Below, piece after piece: positions 48,241-58,232 of a DNA stretch of 64,000 nucleotides (position 1 is the stretch's first letter; each line of letters starts with the position of its first letter). The DNA is from Microcystis elabens FACHB-917 (lineage in GTDB: Bacteria > Cyanobacteriota > Cyanobacteriia > PCC-6307 > Cyanobiaceae): contig NZ_JACJSZ010000007.1 in the NCBI RefSeq assembly GCF_014698445.1, positions 1-64,000 on the forward strand, written 5' to 3'. The notes under the pieces are model-generated. The model ran no database searches and was not told the origin of the DNA. It saw only the letters and a list, made by a program, of their open reading frames with translations. The translations under genes and the position numbers were made by a program.

Positions 48241-48714
48241 TCAGGCGGCCGGCCGTGAGTGGGAGTGCCTGTGCAGGTGCAGGTCGGCGGGAGGCACCTC
48301 GGCCCCGTCGAGACGGGCGCGGATCGCCCGCAGCTCCTCCAGGATCGACGCCAGCAACTGCTGGGTGGCGGTGGAGGGCGAGTTGAGCACCTCCACGGTC
48401 ACCTCCTTGATGCGCAGCACGTCGCGGGCGAAGCGGGCCACTTCATGGGGGTGGAAGACCAGGGGGTCCTTCTGGTCGCTGCGGTATTCGGGATTGAGCT
48501 TGCGGGGGTTGAAGGGGGGGTTGAGGTTGCGGGGATCGGTGTTCGTGTAGCGGTACACCGAAGCCCTGGAGCGGTTCAGGGAGCGCTGAACCTCATCGAT
48601 GCCGATCAGGGTTTCGGTGTCGGTGCGGGAGTCAGCCTGCAGGGTCAGCGGCGTGGCCGGCGAAGCGGTGGAACCGCCCGCTGGGGAGCCGACCGGTGCA
48701 GGGTGAGCAAGCAT
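48241..48714 (-). CDS. Conserved hypothetical, helix-turn-helix-like (excisionase/MerR type pattern)
   Basis: The 157-residue protein contains LIGIDEVQRSLNRSRASVYRYTN, which looks like a helix-turn-helix in which a tyrosine/arginine-rich recognition helix precedes a wing (NPPFNPRKLNPEYRSD), and then PLVFHPHEVARFARDVL, like the helix that follows the wing in excisionase-type domains. A helical C-terminus (LLASILEELRAIRARLDG) and a His-rich tail (HLHRHSHS) follow. It may bind DNA; the regulon is unknown. It is divergent from proS with a ~130 bp gap. Confidence 0.7.
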   Translation of the reverse strand: MLAHPAPVGSPAGGSTASPATPLTLQADSRTDTETLIGIDEVQRSLNRSRASVYRYTNTDPRNLNPPFNPRKLNPEYRSDQKDPLVFHPHEVARFARDVLRIKEVTVEVLNSPSTATQQLLASILEELRAIRARLDGAEVPPADLHLHRHSHSRPAA

Positions 48715-48842
48715 GAGACTGTCGCTGGACGCACTGGACTAACTAGTGAACATAGCAGAGTTTTCCTGCATCTTCCCGTCCGCAGGCCCCCTGCAGACCG
48801 GGCCGGCGGTGATAGCGTCCAGCGCCGAACCGGATGTTCTCC

Positions 48843-50648
48843 ATGCGCGTCTCCCGCCTGATGCTGGTGACGCTTCGCGACGATCCGGCCGAAGCGGAGA
48901 TCAGCTCCCACAAGCTCCTGCTCCGCGCCGGCTACGTGCGTCGCCTGGCGCCCGGGATCTTCGCCTACCTGCCCCTGCTCTGGCGGGTGCTCCAGAAGAT
49001 CTCCGCCATCGTCCGCGAGGAGATGGCCGCCGTCGACGCCCTCGAGACCCTGCTGCCCCAGCTCCAGCCCGCCGACCTCTGGCGGCGCAGCGGCCGCTGG
49101 GACGGCTACACCGCCGGCGAGGGGATCATGTTCCACCTGATCGATCGCCAGGAGCGCTCCCTCGGGCTCGGTCCCACCCATGAGGAGGTGGTCACCGAGC
49201 TGGCGGCCGACCTGCTGCGCTCCTACCGCCAGCTGCCGGTCTGCCTTTACCAGATCCAGACGAAGTTCCGCGATGAGATCCGGCCCCGCTTCGGCCTGAT
49301 GCGTGGGCGTGAATTCATTATGAAGGACGCTTATTCCTTCCATGCCGACGAGGCCTGTCTGCGGCGCACCTACGCCGCCATGGACGGGGCCTATCGGCGC
49401 ATCTTCGAGCGCTGCGGCCTGAGGGCCGTGGCGGTCGACGCCGACAGCGGCGCCATCGGCGGTTCCGCCAGCCAGGAATTCATGGTCACCGCCGAGGCTG
49501 GCGAGGATCTGATCCTGGCCAGTCCCGACGGCCGCTACGCGGCCAACCAGGAGCGGGCGGTTTCCCTGCCCGCGCCCGCCGTCCCCCTGCCGGCCGGCCC
49601 CTGCCGGACCCTGGCCACCCCGGAGCAGACGAGCATCGAGGAGCTCTGCGAGGCCCATGGCTTCGATCCCACCCAGACGGTGAAGGTGCTGCTGCTGCTG
49701 GCCCGCTTCGCCGCCGCGTCCTCCCGGGGGGTGCTCGTGTGCCTGCGGGGTGACCAGCAGCTCAACGACGTCAAGCTGGCCAACGCGGTGACGGCCCGCT
49801 GCCCGGAGGCCGGCGCCCTGCTCGAGATCCTGCCGCTGCAGGCCGATCACCTCAGCGCCGAGCCAGCCGTGCCCTTCGGCTTCCTGGGCCCCCACATGGC
49901 CGATCCGCCCCTGCGGCAGGCGGATCCCCGGGCGACCGCCGCTCCCCTGCTGCGGCTTGCCGACCCCTCCGCTGCCGAACTGGAGGCCTTCGTCTGCGGC
50001 GCCAACCGCGTCGACGAGCACCTGCTGGGGGCCCGCTGGGGGGAGCTCTGCCCCCTGCCCGAGGTGGTCGACCTGCGCTCGGCCCAGCCAGGGGAGCGCT
50101 GCGTCCACGACCCCTCCCAGCGGCTGGAGGCGGCCCGCGGCATCGAGGTGGGCCACATCTTCCAGCTGGGGCGCAAGTATTCCGAGGCCCTGGAGGCCCG
50201 CTTCACCAACGAGGCCGGCGAGGACGAAGCCCTGTGGATGGGCTGCTACGGCATCGGCGTCTCCCGTCTGGCCCAGGCCGCCGTGGAGCAGCACCATGAC
50301 GCCGACGGCATCCGCTGGCCCGTGGCAATCGCCCCCTACACGGTGATCATCGTCACAGCCAGCAGCCAGGATCCGGCTCAGGTGGCCCTGGCTGAGGAGC
50401 TCTACGGCCGCCTGTTGGCGGCCGGGATCGACGTGCTGCTCGACGACCGTCCCGAGCGGGCTGGTGTGAAGTTCAAGGACGCCGATCTGATCGGCATTCC
50501 CTGGCGGCTGGTGGTGGGCCGCGGGGCCGGCGCTGGCCTGGTGGAACTGGTGGACCGCAGCGGCGGCAGCGGCAAGCGCGAGCTCGCGGCGGACGACGCC
50601 TGCGGGCAGCTCGTGCAGTTGCTCGGGCCCCCGGTTGCACCCCCGTAG
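48843..50648 (+). CDS. proS: Prolyl-tRNA synthetase
   Basis: ProS charges tRNA-Pro. The 601-residue class II synthetase has motif 1 (APGIFAYLPLLWRVLQKI), motif 2 (YQIQTKFRDEIRPRFGLMRGREFIMKDAYSF), the bacterial-type editing insertion (residues ~235-390) and motif 3 (GCYGIGVSRLAQA), then an anticodon-binding domain (PVAIAPYTVIIVTAS). I chose the ATG at 48843 (MRVSRLMLVTLR); an ATG 9 bp upstream is in frame. It is followed 25 bp later by psb27. Confidence 0.97.
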   Translation: MRVSRLMLVTLRDDPAEAEISSHKLLLRAGYVRRLAPGIFAYLPLLWRVLQKISAIVREEMAAVDALETLLPQLQPADLWRRSGRWDGYTAGEGIMFHLIDRQERSLGLGPTHEEVVTELAADLLRSYRQLPVCLYQIQTKFRDEIRPRFGLMRGREFIMKDAYSFHADEACLRRTYAAMDGAYRRIFERCGLRAVAVDADSGAIGGSASQEFMVTAEAGEDLILASPDGRYAANQERAVSLPAPAVPLPAGPCRTLATPEQTSIEELCEAHGFDPTQTVKVLLLLARFAAASSRGVLVCLRGDQQLNDVKLANAVTARCPEAGALLEILPLQADHLSAEPAVPFGFLGPHMADPPLRQADPRATAAPLLRLADPSAAELEAFVCGANRVDEHLLGARWGELCPLPEVVDLRSAQPGERCVHDPSQRLEAARGIEVGHIFQLGRKYSEALEARFTNEAGEDEALWMGCYGIGVSRLAQAAVEQHHDADGIRWPVAIAPYTVIIVTASSQDPAQVALAEELYGRLLAAGIDVLLDDRPERAGVKFKDADLIGIPWRLVVGRGAGAGLVELVDRSGGSGKRELAADDACGQLVQLLGPPVAPP

Positions 50649-50673
50649 GATTTCGTCAGACGCCGTTCCTCCC

Positions 50674-51087
50674 TTGGTCGCCTTCCTGCGCCGCAGCCTG
50701 CTCCGACCACTCCTGGCCCTCGGCCTGTGTCTCTGCCTCGGACTGGGCGGCTGCAGCCAGGCCGCGGCCGGCCTCAGCGGCAACTACGTCGATGACACCG
50801 TCAGCGTGGCCCAGACGCTGCTGACCACCATCGCCCTGCCCCAGGACGACCCCGCCCGCCAGGAGGCGGAGGTGCAGGCCCGCCAGCTGATCAACGGCTA
50901 CACCGCCCTCTACCGGCCGCGCCAGGACATCCACGGCCTGGCGTCCTTCACCACCATGCAGACCGCCGTCAATGCGCTGGCGGCCCACTACGCCGGCTAC
51001 GCCAACCGTCCCCTGCCGGACACCCTGCGCAGCCGTCTGGAGAAGGAGCTCAAGAAAGCTGAGGCGTCGGCGGTGCGCGGCGCCTGA
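50674..51087 (+). CDS. psb27: Photosystem II assembly lipoprotein Psb27
   Basis: Psb27 binds CP43 on the lumen side during PSII assembly and repair. The ~137-residue protein has a basic start (VAFLRRSLLRP), a hydrophobic run and a lipobox (LGLGGC), so it is a lipoprotein. The mature four-helix part has GNYVDDTVSVAQTLLTTIAL, INGYTALYRPRQDIHGLASF and NRPLPDTLRSRLEKELKKAE. I chose TTG at 50674; a TTG at 50635, overlapping the end of proS, is in frame but adds unlikely residues. Confidence 0.93.
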   Translation: MVAFLRRSLLRPLLALGLCLCLGLGGCSQAAAGLSGNYVDDTVSVAQTLLTTIALPQDDPARQEAEVQARQLINGYTALYRPRQDIHGLASFTTMQTAVNALAAHYAGYANRPLPDTLRSRLEKELKKAEASAVRGA

Positions 51088-51161
51088 TCCTTTGACTGAG
51101 GGGGCCTCGATCTGAGAAGCTCTCTCCTTGTGCTTAGAAGCGGCTACGGGCCGCTGTTTCC

Positions 51162-52475
51162 TTGGCCAATGTTGTCGTCATCGGTGCGCAATGGGGTGAC
51201 GAAGGGAAAGGCAAGATCACCGATCTGCTGAGTCGCTCCGCCGATGTCGTGGTCCGCTATCAGGGCGGGGTCAACGCCGGGCACACCATCGTCGTCGAGG
51301 ACCGGGTCCTCAAGCTGCATCTGATCCCCTCCGGGATCCTCTATCCGGACACCATGTGCCTGATCGGATCGGGCACGGTGGTGGACCCCAAGGTGATGCT
51401 GGGCGAGATCGACACCCTGCTGGAGCTGGAGATCGATGTCTCCGGGCTGAAGCTGGCCTCCACGGCCCACGTGACGATGCCCTACCACCGCCTGCTCGAC
51501 CTGGCGATGGAGCAGCGGCGCGGCGATCGCCGCATCGGCACAACCGGCCGCGGCATCGGCCCCACCTACGCCGACAAGTCAGAGCGCAACGGCATCCGGG
51601 TGATCGACCTGCTGGATGCCGACTGCCTGCGCGACCGCCTGCTGGGGCCCCTGGCGGAGAAGAACGACCTGCTCGAGAAGGTGTACGGGGTTCCCGCCCT
51701 GGATCCGGAGGCGGTGATCGAGGAGTACGCCGCCTACGGCCGACGGCTGGCTCCCCACGTGGTGGACTGCACGCGCACCATCCACGAGGCAGCCCGGGCT
51801 CGCAAGAACATCCTCTTCGAGGGGGCCCAGGGCACGCTGCTCGACCTCGACCACGGCACCTACCCCTACGTCACCTCCTCCAACCCGGTGTCGGGCGGCG
51901 CCTGCATCGGCGCCGGCGTCGGCCCCACCCTGATCGACCGGGTCATCGGCGTGGCCAAGGCTTACACCACCCGGGTGGGCGAAGGCCCCTTCCCCACCGA
52001 ACTGGAGGGCAGCCTCAACGACCACCTCTGCGACCGCGGCGGTGAGTTCGGCACCACCACCGGCCGACGACGCCGCTGCGGCTGGTTCGACGGCGTGATC
52101 GGCCGCTACGCGGTCCAGGTCAACGGCCTCGACTGCCTGGCGATCACCAAGCTCGATGTGCTCGATGAACTCGACGAGATCCAGGTCTGCGTGGCCTACG
52201 AGCTCGATGGCCGCCGCGTCGACCACTTCCCGAGCAGCTCCGACGAATTCGCCCGCTGCCGGCCCGTCTTCCGCAGCCTGCCCGGCTGGCAGTGCTCCAC
52301 CGCCGACTGCCGCACCCTGGAGGATCTGCCCCCCACCGCCATGGCCTACCTGCGCTTCCTGGCCGAGCTGATGGAGGTGCCGATCGCCATCGTCTCCCTC
52401 GGCGCCCAGCGCGACCAGACGATCGTCGTCGAGGATCCGATCCACGGTCCGAAGCGGGCCCTGCTCAGCGTCTGA
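51162..52475 (+). CDS. purA: Adenylosuccinate synthetase
   Basis: PurA joins IMP and aspartate using GTP in AMP synthesis. The 437-residue protein has [66 protein letters not shown] and VTKLDVLD-type sequence ([11 protein letters not shown]). The start is TTG at 51162. The upstream 74 bp contain a short stem-loop around 51142-51158 (AGCGGC and GCCGCT arms) just before the start. A PfkB-family kinase that may act on adenosine follows 55 bp later. Confidence 0.97.
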   Translation: MANVVVIGAQWGDEGKGKITDLLSRSADVVVRYQGGVNAGHTIVVEDRVLKLHLIPSGILYPDTMCLIGSGTVVDPKVMLGEIDTLLELEIDVSGLKLASTAHVTMPYHRLLDLAMEQRRGDRRIGTTGRGIGPTYADKSERNGIRVIDLLDADCLRDRLLGPLAEKNDLLEKVYGVPALDPEAVIEEYAAYGRRLAPHVVDCTRTIHEAARARKNILFEGAQGTLLDLDHGTYPYVTSSNPVSGGACIGAGVGPTLIDRVIGVAKAYTTRVGEGPFPTELEGSLNDHLCDRGGEFGTTTGRRRRCGWFDGVIGRYAVQVNGLDCLAITKLDVLDELDEIQVCVAYELDGRRVDHFPSSSDEFARCRPVFRSLPGWQCSTADCRTLEDLPPTAMAYLRFLAELMEVPIAIVSLGAQRDQTIVVEDPIHGPKRALLSV

Positions 52476-52530
52476 GCCGCCGCCCTCGCGGGCCGATCCC
52501 GATCCTCCCCCTACCCCCTCCCCAATCCAC

Positions 52531-53529
52531 TTGACCAGCACCGCCAAGGGCTTCGACGTGGTCGGCATCGGCAATGCCATCGTCGATGTGCTCGTCCAGG
52601 CCGACGACGCCTTCCTCGAGTCCCACGGCCTCACCAAGGGCACCATGGCCCTGGTGGATGAGGCCCAGGCCGAGCGGCTCTACGCCAGCGTCGGCGCCGG
52701 TCTGGAGACCTCCGGTGGCTCGGCGGCCAACACCCTGGCGGGCATCGCCCAGCTGGGCGGCCGGGCGGGCTTCATCGGCCGGGTCCGGGACGACCAGCTC
52801 GGGGCGATCTTCGCCCACGACATCCGGGCCGTGGGGGCCAGCTTCGAGACTCCACCGGCCGCCAGTGGCCCCTCCACCGCCCGCTGCCTGATCCTGGTCA
52901 CCCCCGACGCCCAGCGCACGATGTGCACCTATCTGGGGGCTTCGGTGGGTCTGGATCCCGCCGACCTCGACCTGGAGATGGTGCGCCAGGCGAAGGTGCT
53001 CTACCTGGAGGGCTACCTCTGGGACAGCGATGAGGCCAAGCGCGCCTTCATCGCCGCCGCCGAGGTGATGCGCGCCAGCGGCGGCGAGGTGGCCCTCTCC
53101 CTGTCGGATGCCTTCTGCGTCGAGCGCCACCGGGAGAGTTTTCTGGACCTGGTCGACGGCCATGTCGACGTGCTCTTCGCCAACGAGATGGAGATCACCG
53201 CCCTCTACGGCACCGACAGCTTCGAAGCCGCGGCCGACCAGGTCCGCGGTCGCTGCCGGGTGGCGGCCCTGACCCGCAGCGAGCGGGGCTCGGTGCTGCT
53301 GAGCGGCGATGCCACTGTGGCGATCGATCCGTTCCGGCTCGGCCCCCTGGTGGACACCACCGGCGCCGGCGATCTCTATGCCGCCGGTTTCCTCTATGGC
53401 CACACCCGGGGTAAGAGCCTGGAGCGCTGCGGACAGCTCGGATCCCTCTGCGCCGGCCAGGTGGTCACCCAGCTGGGTCCCCGCCCCCAGGCGTCCCTGC
53501 CGGAGCTGGTGGCCCGCCACCTGGACTGA
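52531..53529 (+). CDS. PfkB-family carbohydrate/nucleoside kinase (adenosine-kinase-like)
   Basis: The 332-residue protein has VVGIGNAIVDVLVQADDAFL, GGSAANTLAGIAQLGGRAGFIG, NEMEITALYG, and the catalytic GAGD motif in VDTTGAGDLYAAGFLYG. The N-terminal pattern and the DLYAAGFLYG ending resemble the adenosine kinase branch. Its position after purA supports purine salvage, but the substrate is not proven. Start TTG 52531. The 3' end overlaps convergent cutA by 65 bp. Confidence 0.9.
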   Translation: MTSTAKGFDVVGIGNAIVDVLVQADDAFLESHGLTKGTMALVDEAQAERLYASVGAGLETSGGSAANTLAGIAQLGGRAGFIGRVRDDQLGAIFAHDIRAVGASFETPPAASGPSTARCLILVTPDAQRTMCTYLGASVGLDPADLDLEMVRQAKVLYLEGYLWDSDEAKRAFIAAAEVMRASGGEVALSLSDAFCVERHRESFLDLVDGHVDVLFANEMEITALYGTDSFEAAADQVRGRCRVAALTRSERGSVLLSGDATVAIDPFRLGPLVDTTGAGDLYAAGFLYGHTRGKSLERCGQLGSLCAGQVVTQLGPRPQASLPELVARHLD

Positions 53530-53854
53530 GGGGCAGCTGCTCCAGCAGCCAGAGGCCGTAGGGCCCCTCGCTGCCGGCCGTCCAGTGGATCCATTCGGGG
53601 GTGTCGTAGCTGTGCCTCTCCCCCAGCGCCCGGCGCAGCTCTTCCAGCTGCCCGGGCGTCGTCTTGAGCAGCAGCTGCACCTCCTCGCTCCGCTCCAGCC
53701 GGCCCTGCCAGCGGTAGAGAGACACCACCGGCCACAGGCTGGCGCAGGCCACCAGGCCCCGCTCAAGCAGCTCCCGGGCCAGGGACTCGGCCCGCTCCCG
53801 GTCGGCTTCGGTGGTGAGCACCAGGCTGAGGTGGGTGGGCGCAGGTTCAGGCAT
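53465..53854 (-). CDS. cutA: CutA1-family divalent-cation tolerance protein
   Basis: The 129-residue protein has LSLVLTTEADRERAESLAREL, GLVACASLWPVVSLYRWQG, the EEVQLLLKTTPGQL segment and the SYDTPEWIHW core. CutA1 is a small trimeric protein linked to copper or metal tolerance, although its role is debated. The C-terminal ~25 residues (Gly/Pro-rich) extend beyond the usual family end and lie in the overlap with the kinase gene. It is followed after 21 bp, in the opposite reading order, by cobK upstream. Confidence 0.92.
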   Translation of the reverse strand: MPEPAPTHLSLVLTTEADRERAESLARELLERGLVACASLWPVVSLYRWQGRLERSEEVQLLLKTTPGQLEELRRALGERHSYDTPEWIHWTAGSEGPYGLWLLEQLPLSPGGGPPAPAGTPGGGDPAG

Positions 53855-53875
53855 GGGCGGGGGCAGGGGCCGGCT

Positions 53876-54724
53876 TCAGCCGTCACTCCCAGTTTCGCCC
53901 AGCCGCTCCAGCAGCTTCTCCAGCGGCAGGGCCTCCACCCGGTCGGGCTCCCCGGGCCGCTCCAGCAGCAGCAGGCGTAGCCCCAGCGCGGCGCAGGTCC
54001 GGTGCCAGCGGGCTTCGTTGGCGCCGCCGGAGCGGCGGCAGAGCACGGTGTCGATCTGCCAGTGGCGGCAGAGGGCCCGCTCGATGCGGCCGTCACCGCC
54101 GGGCCGCAGGGGCGCCAGGCGGTGCGGCGGCAGGCCGGCCGCCAGGGCCGTCGCCAGGGCCCCGCCCTGGGGCAGCAGGCGGGCGTGATGCAGCACCCCC
54201 GGCGAGGCCGCCACGGCCTCGGCCAGGCGGCGGGCACCGATGGCCAGCAGCAGCCGCTCCCCCGGCCGGCAGAGGCGTCCCAGTTCGGCCAGATCCCCCA
54301 GGGGCTGGACGCCGGCGTCGCCCAGATCGGGCCGCAGCAGCCGCAGCAGGGGCTGGGAGCGGACGGCGCAGCCGCGGGCGAGGGCGGCGCTGATGCGCGT
54401 GGCGAAGGGGTGGGTGGCATCGATCACCCAGGTGTAAGGGGCAGCCCGGTCTCCGGCGTCGGCCAGCTCGGCGGCGACCCCGGCCTCCGGCCCGTCCGGG
54501 CCCCCGATCGCCCCCACGGCCAGCTCCTGGCGGGGGTGGGCGCCATAGGCCAGGGCGGCGGCCCGGCTGACCAGCGAGATCTTCAGGCGCCAGCCCCTGG
54601 CCAGGAGCGCCCGGGCCAGGGGCGGTCCCTCCCCCGTGCCGGCCACCACCCAGATCCTGTCGCTGCCCCCGCAGCCGCCGTTGCGACCGGGCGGACCGGC
54701 CTGGTTCCCGTGGGGCGCATGCAT
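53876..54724 (-). CDS. cobK: Precorrin-6A reductase (CobK/CbiJ)
   Basis: The 282-residue protein has an NAD(P)-binding start (WVVAGTGEGPPLARALLARGW), YTWVIDATHPFATRISAAL, the segment GERLLLAIGARRLAEAV and a C-terminal NEARWHRTCAALGLRLLLLERP, all typical of CobK. It reduces precorrin-6A in corrin ring synthesis. I chose the ATG at 54724 (MHAPHGNQAG); an upstream TTG is in frame. It is divergent from ssb and precedes cutA. With cobO it supports a corrinoid pathway. Confidence 0.9.
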   Translation of the reverse strand: MHAPHGNQAGPPGRNGGCGGSDRIWVVAGTGEGPPLARALLARGWRLKISLVSRAAALAYGAHPRQELAVGAIGGPDGPEAGVAAELADAGDRAAPYTWVIDATHPFATRISAALARGCAVRSQPLLRLLRPDLGDAGVQPLGDLAELGRLCRPGERLLLAIGARRLAEAVAASPGVLHHARLLPQGGALATALAAGLPPHRLAPLRPGGDGRIERALCRHWQIDTVLCRRSGGANEARWHRTCAALGLRLLLLERPGEPDRVEALPLEKLLERLGETGSDG

Positions 54725-54756
54725 CAGGATGGGTCCTTCCAACCGTTGGTCCTGGC

Positions 54757-55272
54757 GTGAATCACTGCTTGCTGGAGGTGGAGGTCCTGGAGGCGCCCCA
54801 GGTGCGTTACACCCAGGACAACCAGACGCCGGTGGCCGAAATGGCTGTCCAGATCGAGGGTCTGCGGCCCGATGATCCGCCGGGGCAGCTGAAGGTGGTG
54901 GGCTGGGGCAACCTGGCCCAGGATCTGCAGAACCGGGTGCAGGTGGGTCAGCGCTTCGTGCTCGAGGGCCGGCTGCGCATGAACACCGTCACCCGCCAGG
55001 ACGGCGTTAAGGAGAAGCGGGCCGAATTCACCCTGGCACGGCTCCATCCGCTCGGCGCCGGCACCGGTGTCGCCCCGGCCCCGGCCCCGGGCCGCAGCCC
55101 GGCTCCCCTGCCGACGCCGCACCCCGCGGCCGCCGCCACACCCGCGCCACGACGGGCCCCGGTGCCTGCTCCCTCCCGCACGGCCGGTGCCGCGCCCGCC
55201 GAGCCCACCGCCCCGGTCTGGGACACCTCTCCCCTGGTGCCCCTGAGGGACGATGACGAGATCCCCTTCTGA
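54757..55272 (+). CDS. ssb: Single-stranded DNA-binding protein
   Basis: The 171-residue protein has an OB-fold ([52 protein letters not shown]), a long Pro/Ala-rich linker (about residues 108-150) and the acidic partner-binding tip LRDDDEIPF. The GTG at 54757 is the likely start ([11 protein letters not shown]). Cyanobacteria often encode several Ssb forms; here the N-terminal beta strand is of the divergent cyanobacterial type. A small unknown gene follows on the opposite strand. Confidence 0.9.
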   Translation: MNHCLLEVEVLEAPQVRYTQDNQTPVAEMAVQIEGLRPDDPPGQLKVVGWGNLAQDLQNRVQVGQRFVLEGRLRMNTVTRQDGVKEKRAEFTLARLHPLGAGTGVAPAPAPGRSPAPLPTPHPAAAATPAPRRAPVPAPSRTAGAAPAEPTAPVWDTSPLVPLRDDDEIPF

Positions 55273-55273
55273 T

Positions 55274-55537
55274 TCAGAAGCGCTCGCCGGCCTGGTCGAT
55301 CAGCTGACCCAGCTCCCGCTCCAGGGCCGCCAGATCCAGCCGCCATTCGCTCCAGCGGCCGCTGTCCAACTGGCGCAGCAGCCAGAGGCGGTCCTCCCCC
55401 AGCTGGGTGAGAAGTTCGGCGGTGGAGGGACCCTCCGCTTCCCTCCAGGGGGTGCCGGTGTCGCTTCCGGCCCCCACGGGGCTGGCGGGGAAGCCGACAT
55501 CGGGGCTGGCTGGGGGGCTGGATTGAGGGCTGGCCAT
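55274..55537 (-). CDS. Small conserved-looking hypothetical protein
   Basis: An 87-residue protein from ATG 55537 ([16 protein letters not shown]). The first half is Pro/Ser/Gly-rich. The second half is helical and looks conserved: [21 protein letters not shown] and [20 protein letters not shown]. An upstream opening at 55651 would overlap the start of the divergent DUF2854 gene. The stop lies 1 bp beyond ssb, so the genes converge almost without gap. Function unknown. Confidence 0.6.
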   Translation of the reverse strand: MASPQSSPPASPDVGFPASPVGAGSDTGTPWREAEGPSTAELLTQLGEDRLWLLRQLDSGRWSEWRLDLAALERELGQLIDQAGERF

Positions 55538-55595
55538 GGGGCGGGGGCGGAGCCTTGGAGCGCCATCCTGGCCCCCGTTGACGGAGAATGGGGGA

Positions 55596-56183
55596 ATGCA
55601 AGCCTTTCTCTCCCCCGGCAGCCTGGTGACCGTCGCCGGTGCCGTTCTCACCGTGATCGGATCGATCGCCTACGCCACCGACAGCCCCAACATCAGTCTG
55701 GCCGGTGTCTTCTACGGCGTGCCGATCCTGCTGGGGGGCCTGGCCCTGAAGTCGTCCGAGCTGCCGCCCGCCGAGCGGCTCACGCCTGCGGCCCAGCTGC
55801 GCGACCTGCGCCAGCAGCCCGCCAGCGAACCCTTGCGCAAGCTCCTGACCGATGTCACCCGCTGGCGCTACGGCCAGAAGGCCCACCTGGAGAGCTCCCT
55901 CGAGGCCCTCAGGCTCTGGGACGAGGATGCTCCTCCCCAGCTGGTGGCCATCGAGGAGCTGGACGCGGGAGGCGGCTACGGGCTGCGCCTGACGATCGAG
56001 TGCCATGGGGTGCCCTTCGAGCGCTGGCAGGATCGACGGGAGCGTCTGGGCCGGTTCTTCGGTCCCGGCCTGAAGGCCGAGCTCCGGCAGGCCAGCCCCG
56101 GTCGCCTGCAGCTGAGCCTGCTGCCGGCTACCTCCCCCGACCCGGCCTCCTCCGACCCGTCCCTCGCCGCCCCCATCCCTTGA
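55596..56183 (+). CDS. DUF2854 membrane protein
   Basis: The 195-residue protein starts [20 protein letters not shown]. Two hydrophobic segments (about residues 6-24 and 32-50) are followed by a soluble domain with [43 protein letters not shown] and a C-terminal Pro/Ser-rich tail. The pattern fits DUF2854, a family of cyanobacteria and plastids with unknown function. Its TGA overlaps the argB TTG by 3 bp (TTGA), which indicates coupling. Confidence 0.87.
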   Translation: MQAFLSPGSLVTVAGAVLTVIGSIAYATDSPNISLAGVFYGVPILLGGLALKSSELPPAERLTPAAQLRDLRQQPASEPLRKLLTDVTRWRYGQKAHLESSLEALRLWDEDAPPQLVAIEELDAGGGYGLRLTIECHGVPFERWQDRRERLGRFFGPGLKAELRQASPGRLQLSLLPATSPDPASSDPSLAAPIP

Positions 56184-57076
56184 GTTCCGATCGGCACATC
56201 AGCGCGGAAGACACCCTGCGGGTGTCCGTGCTCAGCGAAGCCCTGCCCTACATCCAGCGCTTCGCCGGTCGCCGCATCGTCATCAAGTACGGCGGCGCGG
56301 CCATGGTGCGCGAAGACCTGCGCGAGGCCGTCTTCCGCGACCTCGCCCTGCTGGCCTGCGTCGGGGTGCAGCCCGTGGTGGTGCATGGCGGTGGCCCGGA
56401 GATCAACCAGTGGCTGGAGAAGCTGGCGATCGCGCCCCGCTTCCAGGACGGCCTGCGGGTGACCTGCCCCGACACGATGGACGTGGTGGAGATGGTGCTG
56501 GTGGGCCGGGTCAACAAGCAGATCGTCAACGGCCTCAACCGGGTGGGTGGCCGCGCCGTGGGCCTCTCCGGCAGCGATGGGGGCCTGGTGCAGGCCCGCA
56601 CCATGGGGGACGGCACCCTCGGGGTGGTGGGCGACGTGGCCCGGGTCGATCCATCGGTGCTCGCCCCCCTGCTGGCGGCTGGCTACATCCCGGTGATCTC
56701 CAGCGTGGCCCCCAATGCCGATGGCCTGGCCCACAACATCAATGCCGACACCGTGGCCGGTGAACTGGCCGCCGCTCTGCAGGCGGAGAAGCTCATCCTG
56801 CTGACCGACACCCCCGGCATCCTGCGCGACCGCCATGCCCCCGCCACCCTGATCCGCCAGCTCAGCCTGTCGGAGGCCCGCCGGCTGATCGCCGACGGGG
56901 TGGTGGAGGGCGGGATGACCCCCAAGACCGAATGCTGCATCCGGGCCCTGGCCCAGGGGGTGAAGGCGGCCCACATCATTGATGGCCGGGTGGCCCATTC
57001 CCTGCTGCTGGAGGTGTTCACCAACGCCGGCATCGGCACCATGGTGCTGGGGAGCTCCGTCCCGGCGCATGGTTGA
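56180..57076 (+). CDS. argB: Acetylglutamate kinase
   Basis: ArgB phosphorylates N-acetylglutamate, the regulated step of arginine synthesis, and is the PII target in cyanobacteria. The 298-residue protein has [73 protein letters not shown] and TDTPGILRD. The N-terminal helix ([20 protein letters not shown]) needed for the arginine-sensitive hexamer is present. The start is TTG at 56180, overlapping the DUF2854 stop. The next gene begins within its last bases (57069). Confidence 0.96.
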   Translation: MSSDRHISAEDTLRVSVLSEALPYIQRFAGRRIVIKYGGAAMVREDLREAVFRDLALLACVGVQPVVVHGGGPEINQWLEKLAIAPRFQDGLRVTCPDTMDVVEMVLVGRVNKQIVNGLNRVGGRAVGLSGSDGGLVQARTMGDGTLGVVGDVARVDPSVLAPLLAAGYIPVISSVAPNADGLAHNINADTVAGELAAALQAEKLILLTDTPGILRDRHAPATLIRQLSLSEARRLIADGVVEGGMTPKTECCIRALAQGVKAAHIIDGRVAHSLLLEVFTNAGIGTMVLGSSVPAHG

Positions 57077-58199
57077 GGAGGATCCCCTCGCCGAGGCCCG
57101 ACGGGCCCTGGATCGCGGTGACTACGGCCGGGTGCTGCGCTTGCTGGAGCCCCTGCAGGAGGAACGATCCCCCCTCACCGCCGCCGGCGCCGAGCTGCGG
57201 CTGCTGATGGCCACGGCCCTGATGGGCCAGGGGCGCACCGATCAGGCGGCGGCCTGCTGCCGCGGCCTGGTGCACTGCCGCGATGCGGCCCTGCGGGCCC
57301 AGGCCAAGGCGCTGATGGTGGTGCTGGAGGCCCCGGAGCTGCGCCGTCCCCGGGACTGGTCGCTGACCCTGCCGGACCTCGCCGGCACCACCCCCATCGA
57401 AGGGATCGGCGCCGGCGTTGGCCGCCGCTCCCGTCGTGGCCCCGAGCCGCCGCCACCACCGGTGGGGCCCACCCGGGCGCCGGTCGGGTTCGCGCTCGTC
57501 GTGGCGGTGGTGCTACTGCTCCTGGCCGCTCTGCTGGGGGGCTGCATGGAGGTGCGCACGGAACTGCGCTTCGAGGGCCCCGGCCGGCTGCAGGTCAGCC
57601 ACCAGCTGCGCAGCAACTCCGGCACCGACAGCCCCTGGCAGCGGCGGTTCGTCGCCGCGCTGGACGGGCATGCCGAAGGGATCCCCGCCCCGGGGCCGTT
57701 CCGCCACTCGGGCGGGGGAGGCGACCGGCTGGTCTCCACCCCCGTGCTGCCCGCCCGCGAGGCCCTCGCTGCCCTGGCGGGGAGCCTGGAGGTGGCGGGC
57801 CGGCTGAGCGGGGTCCCCCTGGCGGCGCCGGTGGTGGTGTGGGAGGAACGCAACTGGCTGCTGGGCGTCCGCCAGCACCTTCGGCTGGAGCTCGACCTCC
57901 GGGCCCTCGAGGCGATTCCGGGGCTGGATCTGGGGGTCGTGCTCGCCCCGGTGCGGCCGGCGGCGGTCCGGCAGGCGCGTCCCGCCGCCATCGTCCCGGC
58001 CCCTGCCGGACACGGCGGCGATCGCCGTCTGCTCTGGCCGCTCCTGCCTGGTCAGGTCAACGTCCTGGAGCTGCGCTGCTGGCGCTGGAGCGGTCTGGGG
58101 CTGGGGGCCACGGCGGTGGGCCTGGCCCTGCCGCTGGTGCTCGGCCTGCAGGCGATCCGGCGGCGGCTGGGCTTCGGCCTGCCGGAACTGCCGGCCTGA
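57069..58199 (+). CDS. DUF3153 protein with N-terminal TPR-like part
   Basis: The 376-residue protein begins [20 protein letters not shown]. Residues ~5-95 look like TPR-like helical pairs ([32 protein letters not shown]). A Pro/Arg-rich linker follows, then a membrane helix with a cysteine ([20 protein letters not shown]), the DUF3153 domain ([20 protein letters not shown] and on) and a C-terminal helix ([19 protein letters not shown]). Function unknown. The start overlaps argB by 8 bp. Confidence 0.8.
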   Translation: MVEEDPLAEARRALDRGDYGRVLRLLEPLQEERSPLTAAGAELRLLMATALMGQGRTDQAAACCRGLVHCRDAALRAQAKALMVVLEAPELRRPRDWSLTLPDLAGTTPIEGIGAGVGRRSRRGPEPPPPPVGPTRAPVGFALVVAVVLLLLAALLGGCMEVRTELRFEGPGRLQVSHQLRSNSGTDSPWQRRFVAALDGHAEGIPAPGPFRHSGGGGDRLVSTPVLPAREALAALAGSLEVAGRLSGVPLAAPVVVWEERNWLLGVRQHLRLELDLRALEAIPGLDLGVVLAPVRPAAVRQARPAAIVPAPAGHGGDRRLLWPLLPGQVNVLELRCWRWSGLGLGATAVGLALPLVLGLQAIRRRLGFGLPELPA

Positions 58200-58232
58200 G
58201 CCCGCTCCGGTCCCGCTCGCCCGGCGGCGATC

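Noticed and set aside
48645-50783. Leftward open frame of 712 codons opposite proS
   Set aside because: Antisense low-complexity translation; proS shows all synthetase motifs.
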